Below, piece after piece: positions 48,237 to 59,634 of a DNA stretch of 64,000 nucleotides. The translations under genes and the position numbers were made by a program. The notes under the pieces were generated by a model, which had not been told where the DNA came from, did no database searches, and saw nothing but the letters and a program-made list of their open reading frames with translations. Each line of letters starts with the position of its first letter. Position 1 is the stretch's first letter. Source of the DNA: Glycine soja (lineage: Eukaryota; Streptophyta; Magnoliopsida; Fabales; Fabaceae); assembly GCF_004193775.1 (NCBI RefSeq), contig NC_041019.1, positions 49,389,928 through 49,453,927 on the forward strand, read 5' to 3'.

Positions 48237-50571
48237 ATGGAAGGGAGAATGGGACTGTTGTTTCTTGTTGTATTAGGTGCTGCTTGGGCATGTGATGCAA
48301 GGGAACTGGCTAACTCTGAAACTTCTGGTAACATTGTTCACTAATTTCATTCTTTGCTTTTAATTATCTTGCTTAATAAGACAGTAAAGTGGAGGCATGA
48401 ATTGTACATGACATTTTCAAATTTCAGACCCCCATTTATTAATATGTTATTGTGAACTTGAAATATTTAAGGAGTGGCAGGTTGGTTATGCATACATGAA
48501 CAATTAAAAAAAAATGCAGGTATTGACAACTAACTAGTCAAATGTCAAAAGATCTGACTAAAATAAAGGGTGGTTTGAAAAGTTTATAGTTTGGAATTAT
48601 TGAGGTTTACCAATTTTGTGGGATCATTTAAAATCAGAAACTGTTGATTTAATTGCTCTGGCCATTTTCCAGAGGCTCTTCCCTTGATGGGATTTGTCAT
48701 TACTTCTTCTAAGCATGAGTGCATGACTAATGATTTTCAATTTTATCAAAAGCCTTTTATCAAAGATGACATTTTGTTCAAATCTTTGGAACTTTGCTTT
48801 GAAATTTGAATGATTTTCTATTAAGTATAGTTTGAAATGCAAATGTCACATAAGTCATGTTGTTGACCTATCTTCAAATTGTAGAACTAAGCATAAAACC
48901 GGATGTGTGTGCACTTTGTGAGGAATATATTACCAAGGCACTTGATTATCTACATGAAAACAAGACTGAGACAGAGATCATTAGTATCCTGCACAACACT
49001 TGCCACCAGCTTCCTTCTTTCAAGCAGAAGGTTGGTCATCCTTTTGGATCTCTTGTGTTGCAGTTTAGATACTGTAGTTGTTGTGAACATAAACCTTTAA
49101 TTTCCCACTATGCTCTCTAATGTTTAAACATCATACAGAATCCTCTTCACTCTTAATGAACTCATCTATTTCTTCTTTATTGAACAGTGCGTTGCTTTGG
49201 TGGACTATTATGTTCCTCTTTTCTTCTCGGAAGTAGCTACAATTCAGCCTGGAGAATTCTGCCACAAAGTCAATCTCTGTCAGGACATTGCACATATTTC
49301 CTTGAAAGTTCAAGAAGATAGCTGTGAGTTTTGTAAAGACACTGTTTCAACTCTATTGGAGAAGTTGAAGGAGAGTGACACTAAGGTAAATAATTTCATG
49401 TTTCTTCTACTCCAATGAAGTGTAGCACTGTGGTGTGAAATTTTACTTCATCTGTCCTGATGTGAGGAAACTTTTTCTGTAGTTTTTACTTCAACACGGC
49501 TTTCATCTACCACAAAACTTTGATGGTTGTTGCATACTTGAATTACTTCCACAGCTTTAAAATGATTGTATGGAGATTTTGATTGCAAATTAGACTTCCT
49601 TTTATTTGATAAAGCCTATGGTTTCAGCCAAATCAAAAAGGAATCTTGTTATAATGTTCAGGGGTAGCAGCATATGGACGTATATACACAATATTTCATT
49701 AGAAATAAAAAAGAATGTTTATCGGAGTGGGAAAAAAGGGAAAATATATGTAATATGTAGATTTCTACCATCTTTGTTCTCTTAAAAGCCCTCTACTTTC
49801 TTTACTTTGACCACTCCAATGTCGTAATCCCATTACTACCCCTTCTTGGTTTAGATTATCTTTTTTGAATAAACAGCTAACCATTTATTTTAAAATGACA
49901 GCTAGAGATAATTGAGACATTACTGAAGGTGTGCAATTCAGTGGAGAAGTATGCAAATAAGGTGAGAACAACTGACAAATTTCTGCATTTTCCTCAATTC
50001 GTATTCAATCATATGAAGTTTCATTTTTTTAACTTTTATCCTATTGACCAAATTAGAAATTATCATGCTTGGAACCCCAGAAATTTCCTTGCAATGATAT
50101 TTTCATGGACTTGGCAGGCTCCTTACCATCAATAATATACTCAAGTGGAAAATTTATTTCTGTATGCTCATACCTCCTTGAGAAACAAACAAACTCTACA
50201 ACAATTATTTTCAGATACTCTGAGGAAAGATTTTCTGAATCAAGGAACTACATTATAGGATTTGGATAGCCACTGGGCCAACCGGCCAACCTTATATCTC
50301 CTGAACTAGGCCAATATGCATTCACAACTAAGAATTTTGCTGTATTGTGTAGAAAGTTCACAAGAACATAATTATCCTAATACCATTTTGACTTTGATTT
50401 TTCATTTATCTTTCAAATTGTTTGCAGTGCAAGAGAATGGTTTTCGAGTATGGACCCTTGATTTTTGACCATGCAGAGAAAATCCTAGAGACGACAGATA
50501 TATGCAATATAATACATGCCTGCAAATCTTCAGATGTAGCTGGACAGCAAGCCTTTCTTTCGGTCTCTTAA
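48237..50571 (+). CDS. Saposin B-domain protein, gene 1, five coding exons
   Basis: Coding exons 48237-48327, 48885-49030, 49188-49385, 49902-49961 and 50428-50571 join in phase to 212 residues. A signal peptide (MEGRMGLLFLVVLGAAWA then CDA) predicts entry to the secretory pathway. Two saposin-like domains follow. Domain 1 runs from VCALCEEYITKAL through NTC, CVALVDYY and FCHKVNLC. Domain 2 runs from SCEFCKDTVSTLL through KVCNSV, CKRMVFEY and ICNIIHAC. Each has the six cysteines that form three disulfides in saposins. These proteins bind lipids or assist lysosomal/vacuolar hydrolases; the plant role is not well defined. A CT-rich 5' exon ending near 47278 (AAAAAG|GTATTC) and a ~950-bp leader intron precede the ATG. 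A diverged tandem copy starts at 61510. Confidence 0.9.
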
Positions 50572-51811
50572 TTATAGAAACAAAGCTCTACCAGATTTAT
50601 GCTTCACTTGTTGGCTGAAAGATTGCCATATATTCAAATATAATAAGGGGGAGGGGGAGTACAAATTCGATACGTTATCAGCGCAAAATTTTTAATACTA
50701 TCTAAATTTCTAATTATGTGTCAGCACATCATCAAAAAAGTTGAAACTTAAGTTGAAACTTCCTGTGTAGTAGTGGCTGTGATACTCATGCTTGTTTAAT
50801 TATTTTACAATACATAATTGAATGTTAACATTCTGAATAAGAGTGTTTGTGGTTCGGTTTAGTTTTATTTTTTTAAAAAGTCACTCGAACTAAACTTATG
50901 AAATATATGAGATTCAGTTTTCATTTAAAATAAATATGAATAAAATCAAACCAATATTTTATGGTTCGATTCAGTTTTTGTAATTTTTACTAAAATATTA
51001 TTTTATTAATTTTTGATTAGTTTTTTTTCATCTTTTAAATTAAATTACATTATACGAAACGTAATATACTAAACCTTCTACAATAAAAATCTGTTAAATT
51101 ATCGTTCAATTTAAACCAAACGTATCTTTAAAAAGTCGTATGAAAAGAAAGTGGTATATATTATATAAGTTTTATATATAAAGCATTGCAAAACACTCTC
51201 AAACTTAACTGATATATACATAAAACGAATACCACTAAAGTAATGTAAGTGTTACGGTTTGATTTGGTTTAAAAAATACAAACAGTAAATCGATTAGTTT
51301 GAGAAAAAATCATCCAAATAAATTAAAAAAAGAATCGATTTAATTCGATTTTTTTTGTATGATTTTCAATTTTTGGTTTGGATCAGTTTAGATTTGAAAA
51401 CTCCTAATTTTGAATGCTTTTATTTTTGGGATGCCAAATTTAAATTGTGAAGATGTGTAAAGTGAGAAAATAAGGATGCGACCACATTTGATTTAAATTA
51501 AAGTGCACCATAAATTAAATTCATTTTAAATTAAGGATTTATGTATATTTTTACTTTTTAAACAATTCAGACAATTTATCATTTTAGAGAATCTAAATTC
51601 CTTTTATTGTGGTGAAATTGAACAAGAAAAGTAACTACTATACTTTCATTGATAATTGTTCTGGAGGTATATTAGGCCTAAGACATGGTCCATGGTCCAC
51701 AGGAGACACACTTATGAAGTTGATGCCCGTGTACTAGAAGTATATTAGGCTTGACACATGACCCATGGTCCAAAGTAGCCACTTATCAAGTTGATGACTG
51801 TATTAACACCA
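50572..51811. other. Downstream flank of saposin gene 1, duplicated at 60 kb
   Basis: Segments at about 50765-50835 and 51408-51640 resemble 60040-60090 and 60140-60380 respectively (for example 'gaatgcttttattt.ggg' and 'gagaaaataaggatgc'). The middle is AT-rich. At 51662-51806 a ~75-bp unit ('gtatattaggc.t.aca.atg...ccatggtcc') is repeated twice. No gene is seen. Confidence 0.55.
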
Positions 51812-52066
51812 GGGATTTGCTAGGGGCATCCAGCAGAATTGCTGGTGCACCCAGCAAATTTTCAAAATCACAAAAATGCCCTTCAGCGTTTTTGGCAAAC
51901 TTCTTCCGTGGAGTCCCACGGAAGATTTCTTCCGCGAGTGTCAACGGAAGAAGAATTGCGGAAGAACCTTCTTCCGTGGAATTACGCGGAAGAACTTCTT
52001 CCGCGAGAGTCAACGGACGAAGGTTCTTCCGTGGAATTCCACGGAAGAAGGTTCTTCTGTGGGTTA
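51812..52066. repeat. Palindrome-rich array, probable MULE terminal region
   Basis: The block starts 'gggatttgctaggggcatccagc', with 'cagaattgctggtgcacccagcaa' after it, in the style of Mutator-like ends. It then carries at least six copies of CTTCCGYGGA / TCCACGGAAG-type inverted motifs, for example TTCCGTGGAATTCCACGGAA at about 52027. A matching opposite terminus was not found in the window, so it may be a solitary or truncated end. Confidence 0.55.
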
Positions 52067-52333
52067 ATTAGTTAAATTATTTTGTTAATTTTAAGATTAT
52101 TTTGTATTAGTTAAATGATTTCTTCCTCTCAGAAGTTGACCAATGGCCGATTCTTCTACGCACCGCATGATATGTGTCGGTCACATTTTTCCTCAAATTT
52201 TTTACAGTAAAATTAATTTTGGACTCCTCGTTCTTCACAGTTACACACACTCCAGTCACACACTTCTTCCTCTCTCCATTTCTCTAACTCTGACCATGCA
52301 ATTGGCGTTGGTCTCATTGCATTCTCTGTTGAA

Positions 52334-52435
52334 ATGACGAACAAGGCCAAAGGAAAAGACAAGGAGGTCGCCGGAAAAGGTTCTGCCGGCAAGTGCAAGG
52401 ACGCCTTCGACGATGACAAGACCGGTGGTGGCTGA
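52334..52435 (+). CDS. Small lysine-rich frame of unknown function
   Basis: MTNKAKGKDKEVAGKGSAGK continues with CKDAFDDDKTGGG and a stop, giving 33 residues. The frame past the stop (KRNKRG) keeps the same composition. It resembles the low-complexity N-termini of several nuclear proteins, but no family is certain. A CT-rich leader precedes it. It could be a captured first exon inside the surrounding MULE-like region. Confidence 0.2.
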   Translation: MTNKAKGKDKEVAGKGSAGKCKDAFDDDKTGGG

Positions 52436-52561
52436 AAGAGAAACAAGCGAGGTGTCCTTCAGTTTTTTCTGACGACAAATTAAATGTCGCGCCAAGAAGG
52501 ATGGACATGCCAGATAAGGGCCAGAGTAGCAGGCCATGTGTCGTCCCTAAAGAGGAAATGT

Positions 52562-52990
52562 TGGCCCGAAACTAATTTTTTTGAGTTTTAGGCCTTCCGT
52601 TGCAAGCCCTGTTCGAATGAACCGGTGTCTCCTATTATTTTTTTTAGATTCGTTGACGTGCAAACATGAGACAGCCACCTTTGGAGAGTCTTACGACTTT
52701 CCCAGATAATTTTAAAAAAACCTCGAACAGGGGTACTTAGCCAAGTTTACATGGCCCGAAACTAACTTTTTTGAGTTTTGGGCCTTCCGTTGCAGACCCT
52801 ATTCGAATGAACCGGTGTCTCCTGTTATTTTTTTTTTTTGGATTTGTTGACGTGCAAACATGAGATAGGCCACCTTTGGAGAGTCTCACGGCTTTCCCAG
52901 ATAATTTTAAAAAAACCCCGAACAAGGGTACTTAGGCAAGTTTACATGGCCTGAAACCAACTTTTTTGAGTTTTGGGCCATCCTTCTGCT
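52562..52990. repeat. Tandem repeat, about 190 bp x 2.2
   Basis: Two full units and part of a third carry 'gcccgaaactaa.tttttttgag', 'ccttccgttgca', 'gaatgaaccggtgtctcct' and 'cacctttggagagtct'. The units are about 95% alike by eye, suggesting recent duplication. Confidence 0.9.
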
Positions 52991-53276
52991 GACTCCTCCA
53001 CGCAAGGTTTGATGAAATAAGCAGTTCTGTGAACTGGGTTTGACGTTACACAATAGTTAATGACGTCAGACGATAATGACTGATGTGATCCGACAGTGAA
53101 CGACGTGACAGGAGGTTGCTTTAGTTTTACGCTTCACAATGTAAAATAGTCACGGGTCTGGTAAAAGGGAAGCCATGTGCCTGGCTGGGCCATCTATATA
53201 AATGAAAGATGGGGATGTACATGGTACTCAACAACAACTGGTATTCAGAGTTTGTCAAATTAATTTTCGATAAACA

Positions 53277-54104
53277 ATGACATTCTTAGGAGAGACTTTG
53301 TCCCAGACAATCGTGAACTCGAGGTTGACATTCATTTTTCCAAATGGAACCGTCATTCACAACGAGTGTGGGGTTTATTTTCAAAGTTCTAGTCCAGTGC
53401 CCATGCGAGTACCAAACCTATGCGATTTTTCAACTCTCAAAAGCAGAATACACAACAGCCTTCAGCTAAACAACAATCAAGTTGTGGATGAAATTCATTA
53501 CCAGCGACCAGTGGAAGATACAGGTAACAACATTCACTTTGAAAGTATGCAATTGAAAAATGACATGGATGTGAACACCATGTGAATGTATAATGATCAA
53601 TTTTCATTTGTTGGACCGATTGAGTTGTTATGTACCGTTGGTAGAACAACAGATGCAATTTTAAACTTACTTGAACGCCCCAGCATCCCTACACATGATG
53701 CGGTTTTGTATTACAACGGAAGGTGGAACATGTCACGCCAAAACAACTTTGTGGGTTACGCGTTCACCGGAATAAATCTGAAAAAATTTGATATTCCAAA
53801 AGGATGTAGCATAGATCAACTGAAGGATTTGATCAAGCAAGTAGCACCTAAAGGGAATCCTCCTCATGGGATTCACGAATCCCAAGTTGTAAGGCGTTTG
53901 TTTTATCGACAACCTAGTCATTTGGAGTATTCTGAGAAAGTTTTAGAATTTGAAATTATTGAGCTGAAATGTGACGACGACGTGCTAAAGGTGCTGGTAG
54001 AGTCCAATTACTGGAAACAATTTGTGCCAATAGAGATTTTGGCTCTCTTTAGTAAAGTGGTTATGGAAAATGAGGACAATGTGGTTACATCCTTACGTGA
54101 TTGA
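53277..54104 (+). pseudogene. MULE-associated N-terminal protein, one in-frame stop
   Basis: One reading frame runs for 275 codons with a single TGA at 53583-53585, directly followed by ATG. It encodes NGTVIHNECGVYFQSSSPVP in the first part. The second part has a GRTTDAILNLLERPSIPTHD stretch and ends in NYWKQFVPIEILALFSKVVM. The layout resembles N-terminal domains found in soybean-type MULE proteins ahead of the transposase core, but I am not certain of the family. No DDE transposase, zinc knuckle or SWIM motif follows. It may be a decayed transposon gene or the first exon of one. An expressed form would need read-through or use of the second ATG (172 residues). Confidence 0.4.
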
Positions 54105-54284
54105 ATGCTAGTTAAATGTTAGGCTGTTTCGTGCAAATTAAATTTGTGTCCATGATGTTCTAGTCGATGTAATATGTCTTAGTGTGTCAATTTGTTATAT
54201 TTGTGACCCGTTTGTAATATGTAGTATGTATCAAAAAGGAATAAAAGTTTTATTATCAACTTTTATAAAAAAATTTATAAGGAG

Positions 54285-55230
54285 TTACAAAGAGAAAAAA
54301 AGGTGCAAACAGTACTTTTTTAAAATTTGTAACTTATTTTTTTGAAATTTCTAACTTATTGTTGTTTAAATTATATAATAATTTTTAGTAAAAATTAAAA
54401 TTTGTAACTTATTTTGTCCAATCAATTACATTTAATTAAAATTTCTAACTTATTTGTTTCAATCAATTAAAATTTGTAACTTATTTTTTTCAATGACTAA
54501 CTTATTTTTTTAAATTTCTAACTTATTTATTTAAAATTTATAACTTATTTTTTTGAAATTTCTAACTTATTGTTGTTTAAATTATATAATAATTTTTAGT
54601 AAAAATTAAAATTTGTAATTTATTTTGTCTAATCAATTACATTTAATTAAAATTTCTAAAATATTTGTTTCAATCAATTAAAATTTGTAACTTATTTGTT
54701 TCAATGACTAACTTATTTTTTAAAAAACTTCTAACTTATTTTTTTAAATTTCTAACTTATTTATTTAAAATTTGTAACTTATTTTTTTGAAATTTCTAAC
54801 TTATTGTTGATTAAATTATATAATAATTTTTAGTAAAAATTAAAATTAGTAACTTATTTTGTCCAATAAATTACATTTAATTAAAATTTCTAAGTTATTT
54901 GTTTCAATCAATTAAAATTTGTAACTTATTTGTTTCAATGATTAACTTATTTTTTTAAAATTTCTAACTTATTTATTTAAAATTTGTAACTTATTTTTTT
55001 GAAATGTCTAACTTATTGTTGTTTAAATTATATAATAATTTTTAGTATAAATTAAAATTTCTAACTTATTTTGTCCAATCAACTACATTTAATTAAAATT
55101 TCTAACTTATCTGTTTTAATCAATTAAAATTTGTAACTTATTTTTTAAATGACTAACTTATTTTTTTAAAATTTCTAACTTACTTTTTAAAATTACTAAC
55201 TTATTTCTAAAAATTTCTAACTTATATTTA
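54285..55230. repeat. AT-rich tandem array with 'TAACTTATT' motif
   Basis: A unit of about 220 bp ('gaaatttctaacttattgttgtttaaattatataataatttttag...aaaatttgtaacttatttgtttcaatca') recurs about four times. The submotif taacttatt appears more than twenty times. It fills the gap between the convergent frames at 53277-54104 (+) and 55325-56827 (-). Confidence 0.9.
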
Positions 55231-55324
55231 TCACATACATAAACAAATACTAAAATTCACAATTTAAGTAAAAAGATAATTTAAATACATAAAGAAATAG
55301 AGACATTATCTAAGTCAATGTGTT

Positions 55325-56827
55325 TTAACAAATACAAAAACAAATACTAAAATTTAAATACATAAACAAATACAATAAAAAAGATAAATCATAATCTATG
55401 TGGGGTCTCTGTCGCGGCCTAAGACTGTCATCTGGGTCGTCATCTCTAGCTATCTTCAGACAAAGATCCATGATATCATATAAGTCAGTCTCTGTCGTCA
55501 CCATCTTGAGGTTGATGACGCGCTCCAAATGCTCAGCAATCCTTCCAATCCTGACACATGCTGTGCAATCAACCTGTCTCAGTGAAAATAACAAGTCAGT
55601 ATGAATTTATAAAAAATAATTAAGTTAACAAAAACTACACAAATTATACTTACCACAGAATGCGTAGGGGGATCTGACGTGACTAGAACCTCAGCGATAG
55701 GTGGCTCGACGAAGTCATCATCATGAGTGGGAAGGGGAGGCGCAGGTCTCGGCTCAGCAGTGTCCTCCATCGGCGTCACAAAAGGGTGTGAAATCTGAAA
55801 AAACCACTCCATGTAGTCTAGGGCCACCTGCCCAGGAACTACACAGAGCTCCCCTATAGGCACCACATGATCTGAAAAGTGTACCCACCGGTCATCTATA
55901 TCAGTACCCGTCAATGAATCACGAACCGGTGGAGGAGGAACGGTCTGAATGTATCCCATCTGCCGAACCACCCTCTCTGGTCGAATGTAGACGATGATCT
56001 GACCCCATCTGACTTGCCCCGTGTACGAGGAGATCAAGTCATAGCCCCGAACTCCCCGATGTTCAGCATACGGCATCCAACAGACGTCGATCACTGTCAG
56101 GGCATCAATACGTGCTCTGTAAGAGGCTCCCTTAATCCCGGTCATCTGGACCTTACCCGTAAGCCACCTACAGGCACGTGGGCTAGCCTCAGCATAACCA
56201 TCGTCAACAACACACCTATGGACCGATGGAAAGTGCTCGTAAATCCAACACTACAAACACAAAGTCAACATCAGCAAACAAACATGGATTGAATTTTACT
56301 TTAATTTAAATTACAAGCAGCGATACTCACCTGAAGTAGTGAAATGTAACTGGCCATTTGCCGTGTAGGGGTCTGAGACGCCTCGTTAAGCTGATCGTAC
56401 AAGTGTACCAATGCAACCGCTCCCCAAGAGAATGCCCCTGCCTGGCCCAAGTCCCTGAATGCCTACAGGTGCACAACATGAACATGGGTTGCACTCTTGT
56501 TAGCGAAAAGAGAGCAACCAACCAAATGAAGGAGGTACGTCCGAGTTGCAGCAACCCACTGCCTAGCCCGGCACCTACTCTGGTACATGTCCCGAAGCCA
56601 GGACAACCGAACATGAGGCCCATTGCCTGACGTGTCTCAGCTGTAGCCTCGTCTGGGGTAACCTCAAGTAGCTCCGTCAACAGGGCCACTGCGTCAGATG
56701 TAACCAGCGGCTCGAATGAATGCAGCACGCCAGTAATCGGAATGTGCAGGAGTGATGAAATGTCGTCTAGAGTGATCGTCACCTCCCCTACTGGGAGGTG
56801 GAAGCTGCTCGTCAAATTTTTTATCAA
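55325..56827 (-). pseudogene. Plant mobile domain protein (PPP7 long-form-like), broken
   Basis: Three minus-strand exons: about 56331-56827, 55654-56250 and 55325-55573, with GT-AG junctions. They carry HLPVGEVTITLDDISSLLHI in exon 1, YRARIDALTVIDVCWMPYAE and RWGQIIVYIRPERVVRQMGY in exon 2, and RIGRIAEHLERVIN in exon 3. This is the plant mobile domain seen in MAIN-like proteins, 'serine/threonine-protein phosphatase 7 long form homologs' and several MULE and gypsy elements. Exon 1 has a frameshift near 56625 (ETRQA to NGPHVRLSWLRD) and a later TAG (HVVHL*AFRD). The N-terminus is missing. The copy is therefore non-functional and probably transposon-borne. Confidence 0.8.
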
Positions 56828-56974
56828 GTCTTTGCATTATTTTGATAATTTGATAAGGTTATGACTTTCTGAAATTGGAATTATTTTTAACTTTAACGTG
56901 TACTAGGAACGAGTATGTAGAAAGAAGCTCTAATTATTGTGTGTTGTACTCGCATGGATCTTTGTCTTGCGTTG

Positions 56975-57570
56975 TTGCCTCATGCACGGGTGTTTGATTT
57001 TGTTAATTTTGATCTTTTTGCAGTTTTTGCGATTTTTATTTGGATCGAGGTGTCTGTGGCCCAATGGTATTTCGGGTTCAATCGCTTACAATTGGTTTGT
57101 TTCTTATAATTTCTTATCTTTTCCAATACTGTTTTTTACTTAATTTAATTATTTGGATTTGCATGCAAGCTTTCCACCTCATTCACGGATGTTTGATTTT
57201 GTTAATTTCGATCTAATAAAAGAGAAGTACCTGGAAAATCCTTTTTGCGATTTTTGCGATTTTTATTTGGATCAGGGTGTCTGTGGCCGAGTGGTATTTC
57301 GAGTTCAATCGCTTACAATTGGTCTTGGCTCAACATGAAAACTGGTGTTAAGATCATTCACGCAAGGTTTGTTTCTTATAATTTCTTATATTTTCCAATA
57401 TTATTTTTTTTTACCTAATTTAATTATCCGGATTTGCATGCAAGCTCTCCACCTCATTCACGGGTGTTTAATTTTGTTAATTTTGATCTTTTTGCGGTTT
57501 TTGTGATTTTTATTTGGATCAGGGTGCTGTGGCTCAGTGGTATTTTGCGTTCAATCGCATACAATTGGGG
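56975..57570. repeat. Three tandem copies of a ~240-bp exon-like unit
   Basis: Each copy has 'cacgggtgtttgattttgttaattttgat', 'gcgatttttatttggatc.gggtg' and 'tctgtggccgagtggtatttcg.gttcaatcgcttacaattgg'. In one frame copies 1 and 2 read VSVAQWYFGFNRLQL and VSVAEWYFEFNRLQL. Copy 3 has lost a base. Copy 2 carries an extra 'ttggctcaacatgaaaactgg' stretch. I do not recognise the protein. Confidence 0.75.
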
Positions 57571-57954
57571 ATATATTCTGATACAGGGTATGAACACATC
57601 AACCTTAAGCTTTGATCATGAGCATGCCGATGTTCATTTATTCAAGCCTTTCTGATCACTTACAGTTTCTCCGCAAAAATCAAACTTGCAGTAAACGTAT
57701 GCCTGGATCACTAGGACATGAAGAACAAGATGCACAAACATTTGCTTCTTGGGTATATATGATGATACATTCATTTGAAAGTCATCTTGCATTTTTATCA
57801 GCTTATTTCTAACATAATGTTAACTAATATCTGAAAAAAAAAATATTTATTGTCTACACAGCTAAAATACTGTTCTTATTATTTGGGTACGCAATATTTG
57901 AAGGTTGTGTTATTCTGAAAGAGAAGATAGGGAGGGCGGTTTGGTTTGGTGCAA
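57571..57954. other. Non-coding stretch before bHLH-like fragment
   Basis: A possible exon remnant at about 57590-57660 reads [20 protein letters not shown] before a stop. It is not recognised. Confidence 0.35.
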
Positions 57955-58052
57955 ATGGATTCCTTAGAAGACAGCGACTATTGGGATTTTCTCGATTACT
58001 CTTTCATCGATCAAGCGCCCCCTGATTTCCTTTGGTCCAATAACAATAATAG
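57955..58052 (+). pseudogene. First-exon fragment, possibly a bHLH transcription factor
   Basis: The frame reads MDSLEDSDYWDFLDYSFIDQ then APPDFLWSNNNN and ends at a donor-like AG|GTTATT. Acidic, aromatic 'DYWDFLDYS' openings followed by FLWSN occur at the N-terminus of some ILR3/bHLH104-like transcription factors. No basic helix-loop-helix region follows in the next 5 kb, so only a first exon is present. The family call is tentative. Confidence 0.35.
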
Positions 58053-59136
58053 GTTATTTATTCTCAATTTTTAATTGTTATTTTTTTTCTTTTTTGATTA
58101 CATGTTTCTTCTTTCTGGGTTTCATTGTTGATCTTTGTGGTATTGATTTGCTGATATATGGTGAAAAACAAGACAACGCTTTTGATATGGTAATCCATTT
58201 GATTGATTGTTTGTTGTATTATAGTGGTGGCTCAAGTTCATTTTTTTAATTAAAAATTAAATAAATCAATTGTTATTGATTTGGTGATGTATGATGAATT
58301 TTTATTTTGGTTTGCATGGTTGCTACTTGAAGTATGATAATTGTGAAAATGATGGCATATTAGCCACATAAAGGTATGCATGATCTTTAAATGCAAACAA
58401 TTAAATTGTTCCATATATGGAGTCTAAATCATTGCTGCACATAATTTGAGCATGTTTAATTTTTAGAAGAAAAAAAAGGGGGAATAAAGACAAATTCCTA
58501 AATCCAAATTTTCATGTTTAAACATGAGAAGAAAATGTGTAGCGTCAAATTTGAAGAACATCATGAAGAGTGTAAATTTAGCAGCAAAGCTAAAGTCAGA
58601 GTGGATTTGACAGATGATTATAGTATGATCATGTTCTGCTAGCTACATTATATAAACTAACCGATAGGTTAATTGTCTGCCATAGTTTCTGAAAAGTGCC
58701 TTCGGTTTCCAGGAGTGAATATTGGCTTTGCTTATTTTTTATTTCATGTATAGGCTGAGATGTTTTTAAGCCATTGCTGCCATTATTCTTTTGTATCGAC
58801 TGTTCGTATCTTAGGCATCATATTGTAACTTTTAATGAATCCAGTTTATGCATAGCTTGTGCTATGACCTGGTGTTAATAATACTATTTATTGGCTTCTC
58901 AAAAACAATTGTCTGTCGTAGTTCTTTTAGGATTGACTCTCAAAGATCTTTAGTAGTTTCACCACTAAGGAGGCATTTAGATACTTTTGTTTGATAGTTT
59001 ATTGCGTCAATTTTAAGCTAAGAACTAATACTTCAGATACAACCTTCATTAAACAAGTTGACTTTTCTCTGTAGATATTTTTTTATACACACAAACTTGA
59101 AGATTGAACTCTTGATCATAGAAGCTATGTGGACTG
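58053..59136. other. Non-coding stretch, no gene seen
   Basis: AT-rich sequence without a recognisable domain lies between the bHLH-like and NPH3 fragments. Confidence 0.5.
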
Positions 59137-59634
59137 ATGGATGTCCAAAAATTGACAGCAGGTGCTTTTGTGCATGCAGCAGAGCATGAACGCCTTCCTC
59201 TTCGAGTTATAGTGCATGTTCTCTTCTTTGATTAGGTCAGGTCTTCTATCAGCTTTCGAACACCCGGTAACAATAGTGCATGCGACCCTTTATGCTCTCC
59301 AATGAACCGAGATGAGGGATATGAGACAACAATGAGAGATAGCTGCCAAGCCACCCTCAAGAATCAGATGAGTCATTTGAGGATCAAGGATGAAGAGTTA
59401 CATAAAAATGGGAAGTTGAGCAAGAAGAATAGCAAAAACAACAAAACTGACATTCAATTGCTGCCATTGCAGTCAAGGAGAATCTTTGACAAGTTATGGA
59501 GTGTGTGAAAAGCGCATGGAGAGAATAGGAGTTCAGAGGCTTCTGGGAGTTCTAGTAGCCCAACTTCTTTAGGCCAGGGAGATACCAAATCATATGGCCT
59601 ATCTTTGAGACACCAGATGCATTCTATCTCTTAG
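59137..59634 (+). pseudogene. NPH3/RPT2-family C-terminal fragment
   Basis: One frame reads MDVQKLTAGAFVHAAEHERL then PLRVIVHVLFFD, a TAG, and VRSS. '[21 protein letters not shown]' is the conserved NPH3-domain end of phototropin-signalling BTB/NPH3 adaptors. The normal Gln codon is replaced by the stop. The same frame continues through MNRDEGYETTMRDSCQATLK and LPLQSRRIFDKLWSV, the usual coiled-coil and C-terminal tail, with a second stop, then ENRSSEASGSSSSPTS and a Ser-rich end at 59634. The BTB domain and most of NPH3 are missing. It is a processed or captured last exon. Confidence 0.75.

Noticed and set aside
57040..57310. tRNA-like A and B boxes (ggccgagtgg, gttcaatcg)
   Set aside because: Spacing and flanking pairing do not make a tRNA cloverleaf; the boxes belong to the triplicated exon-like unit.
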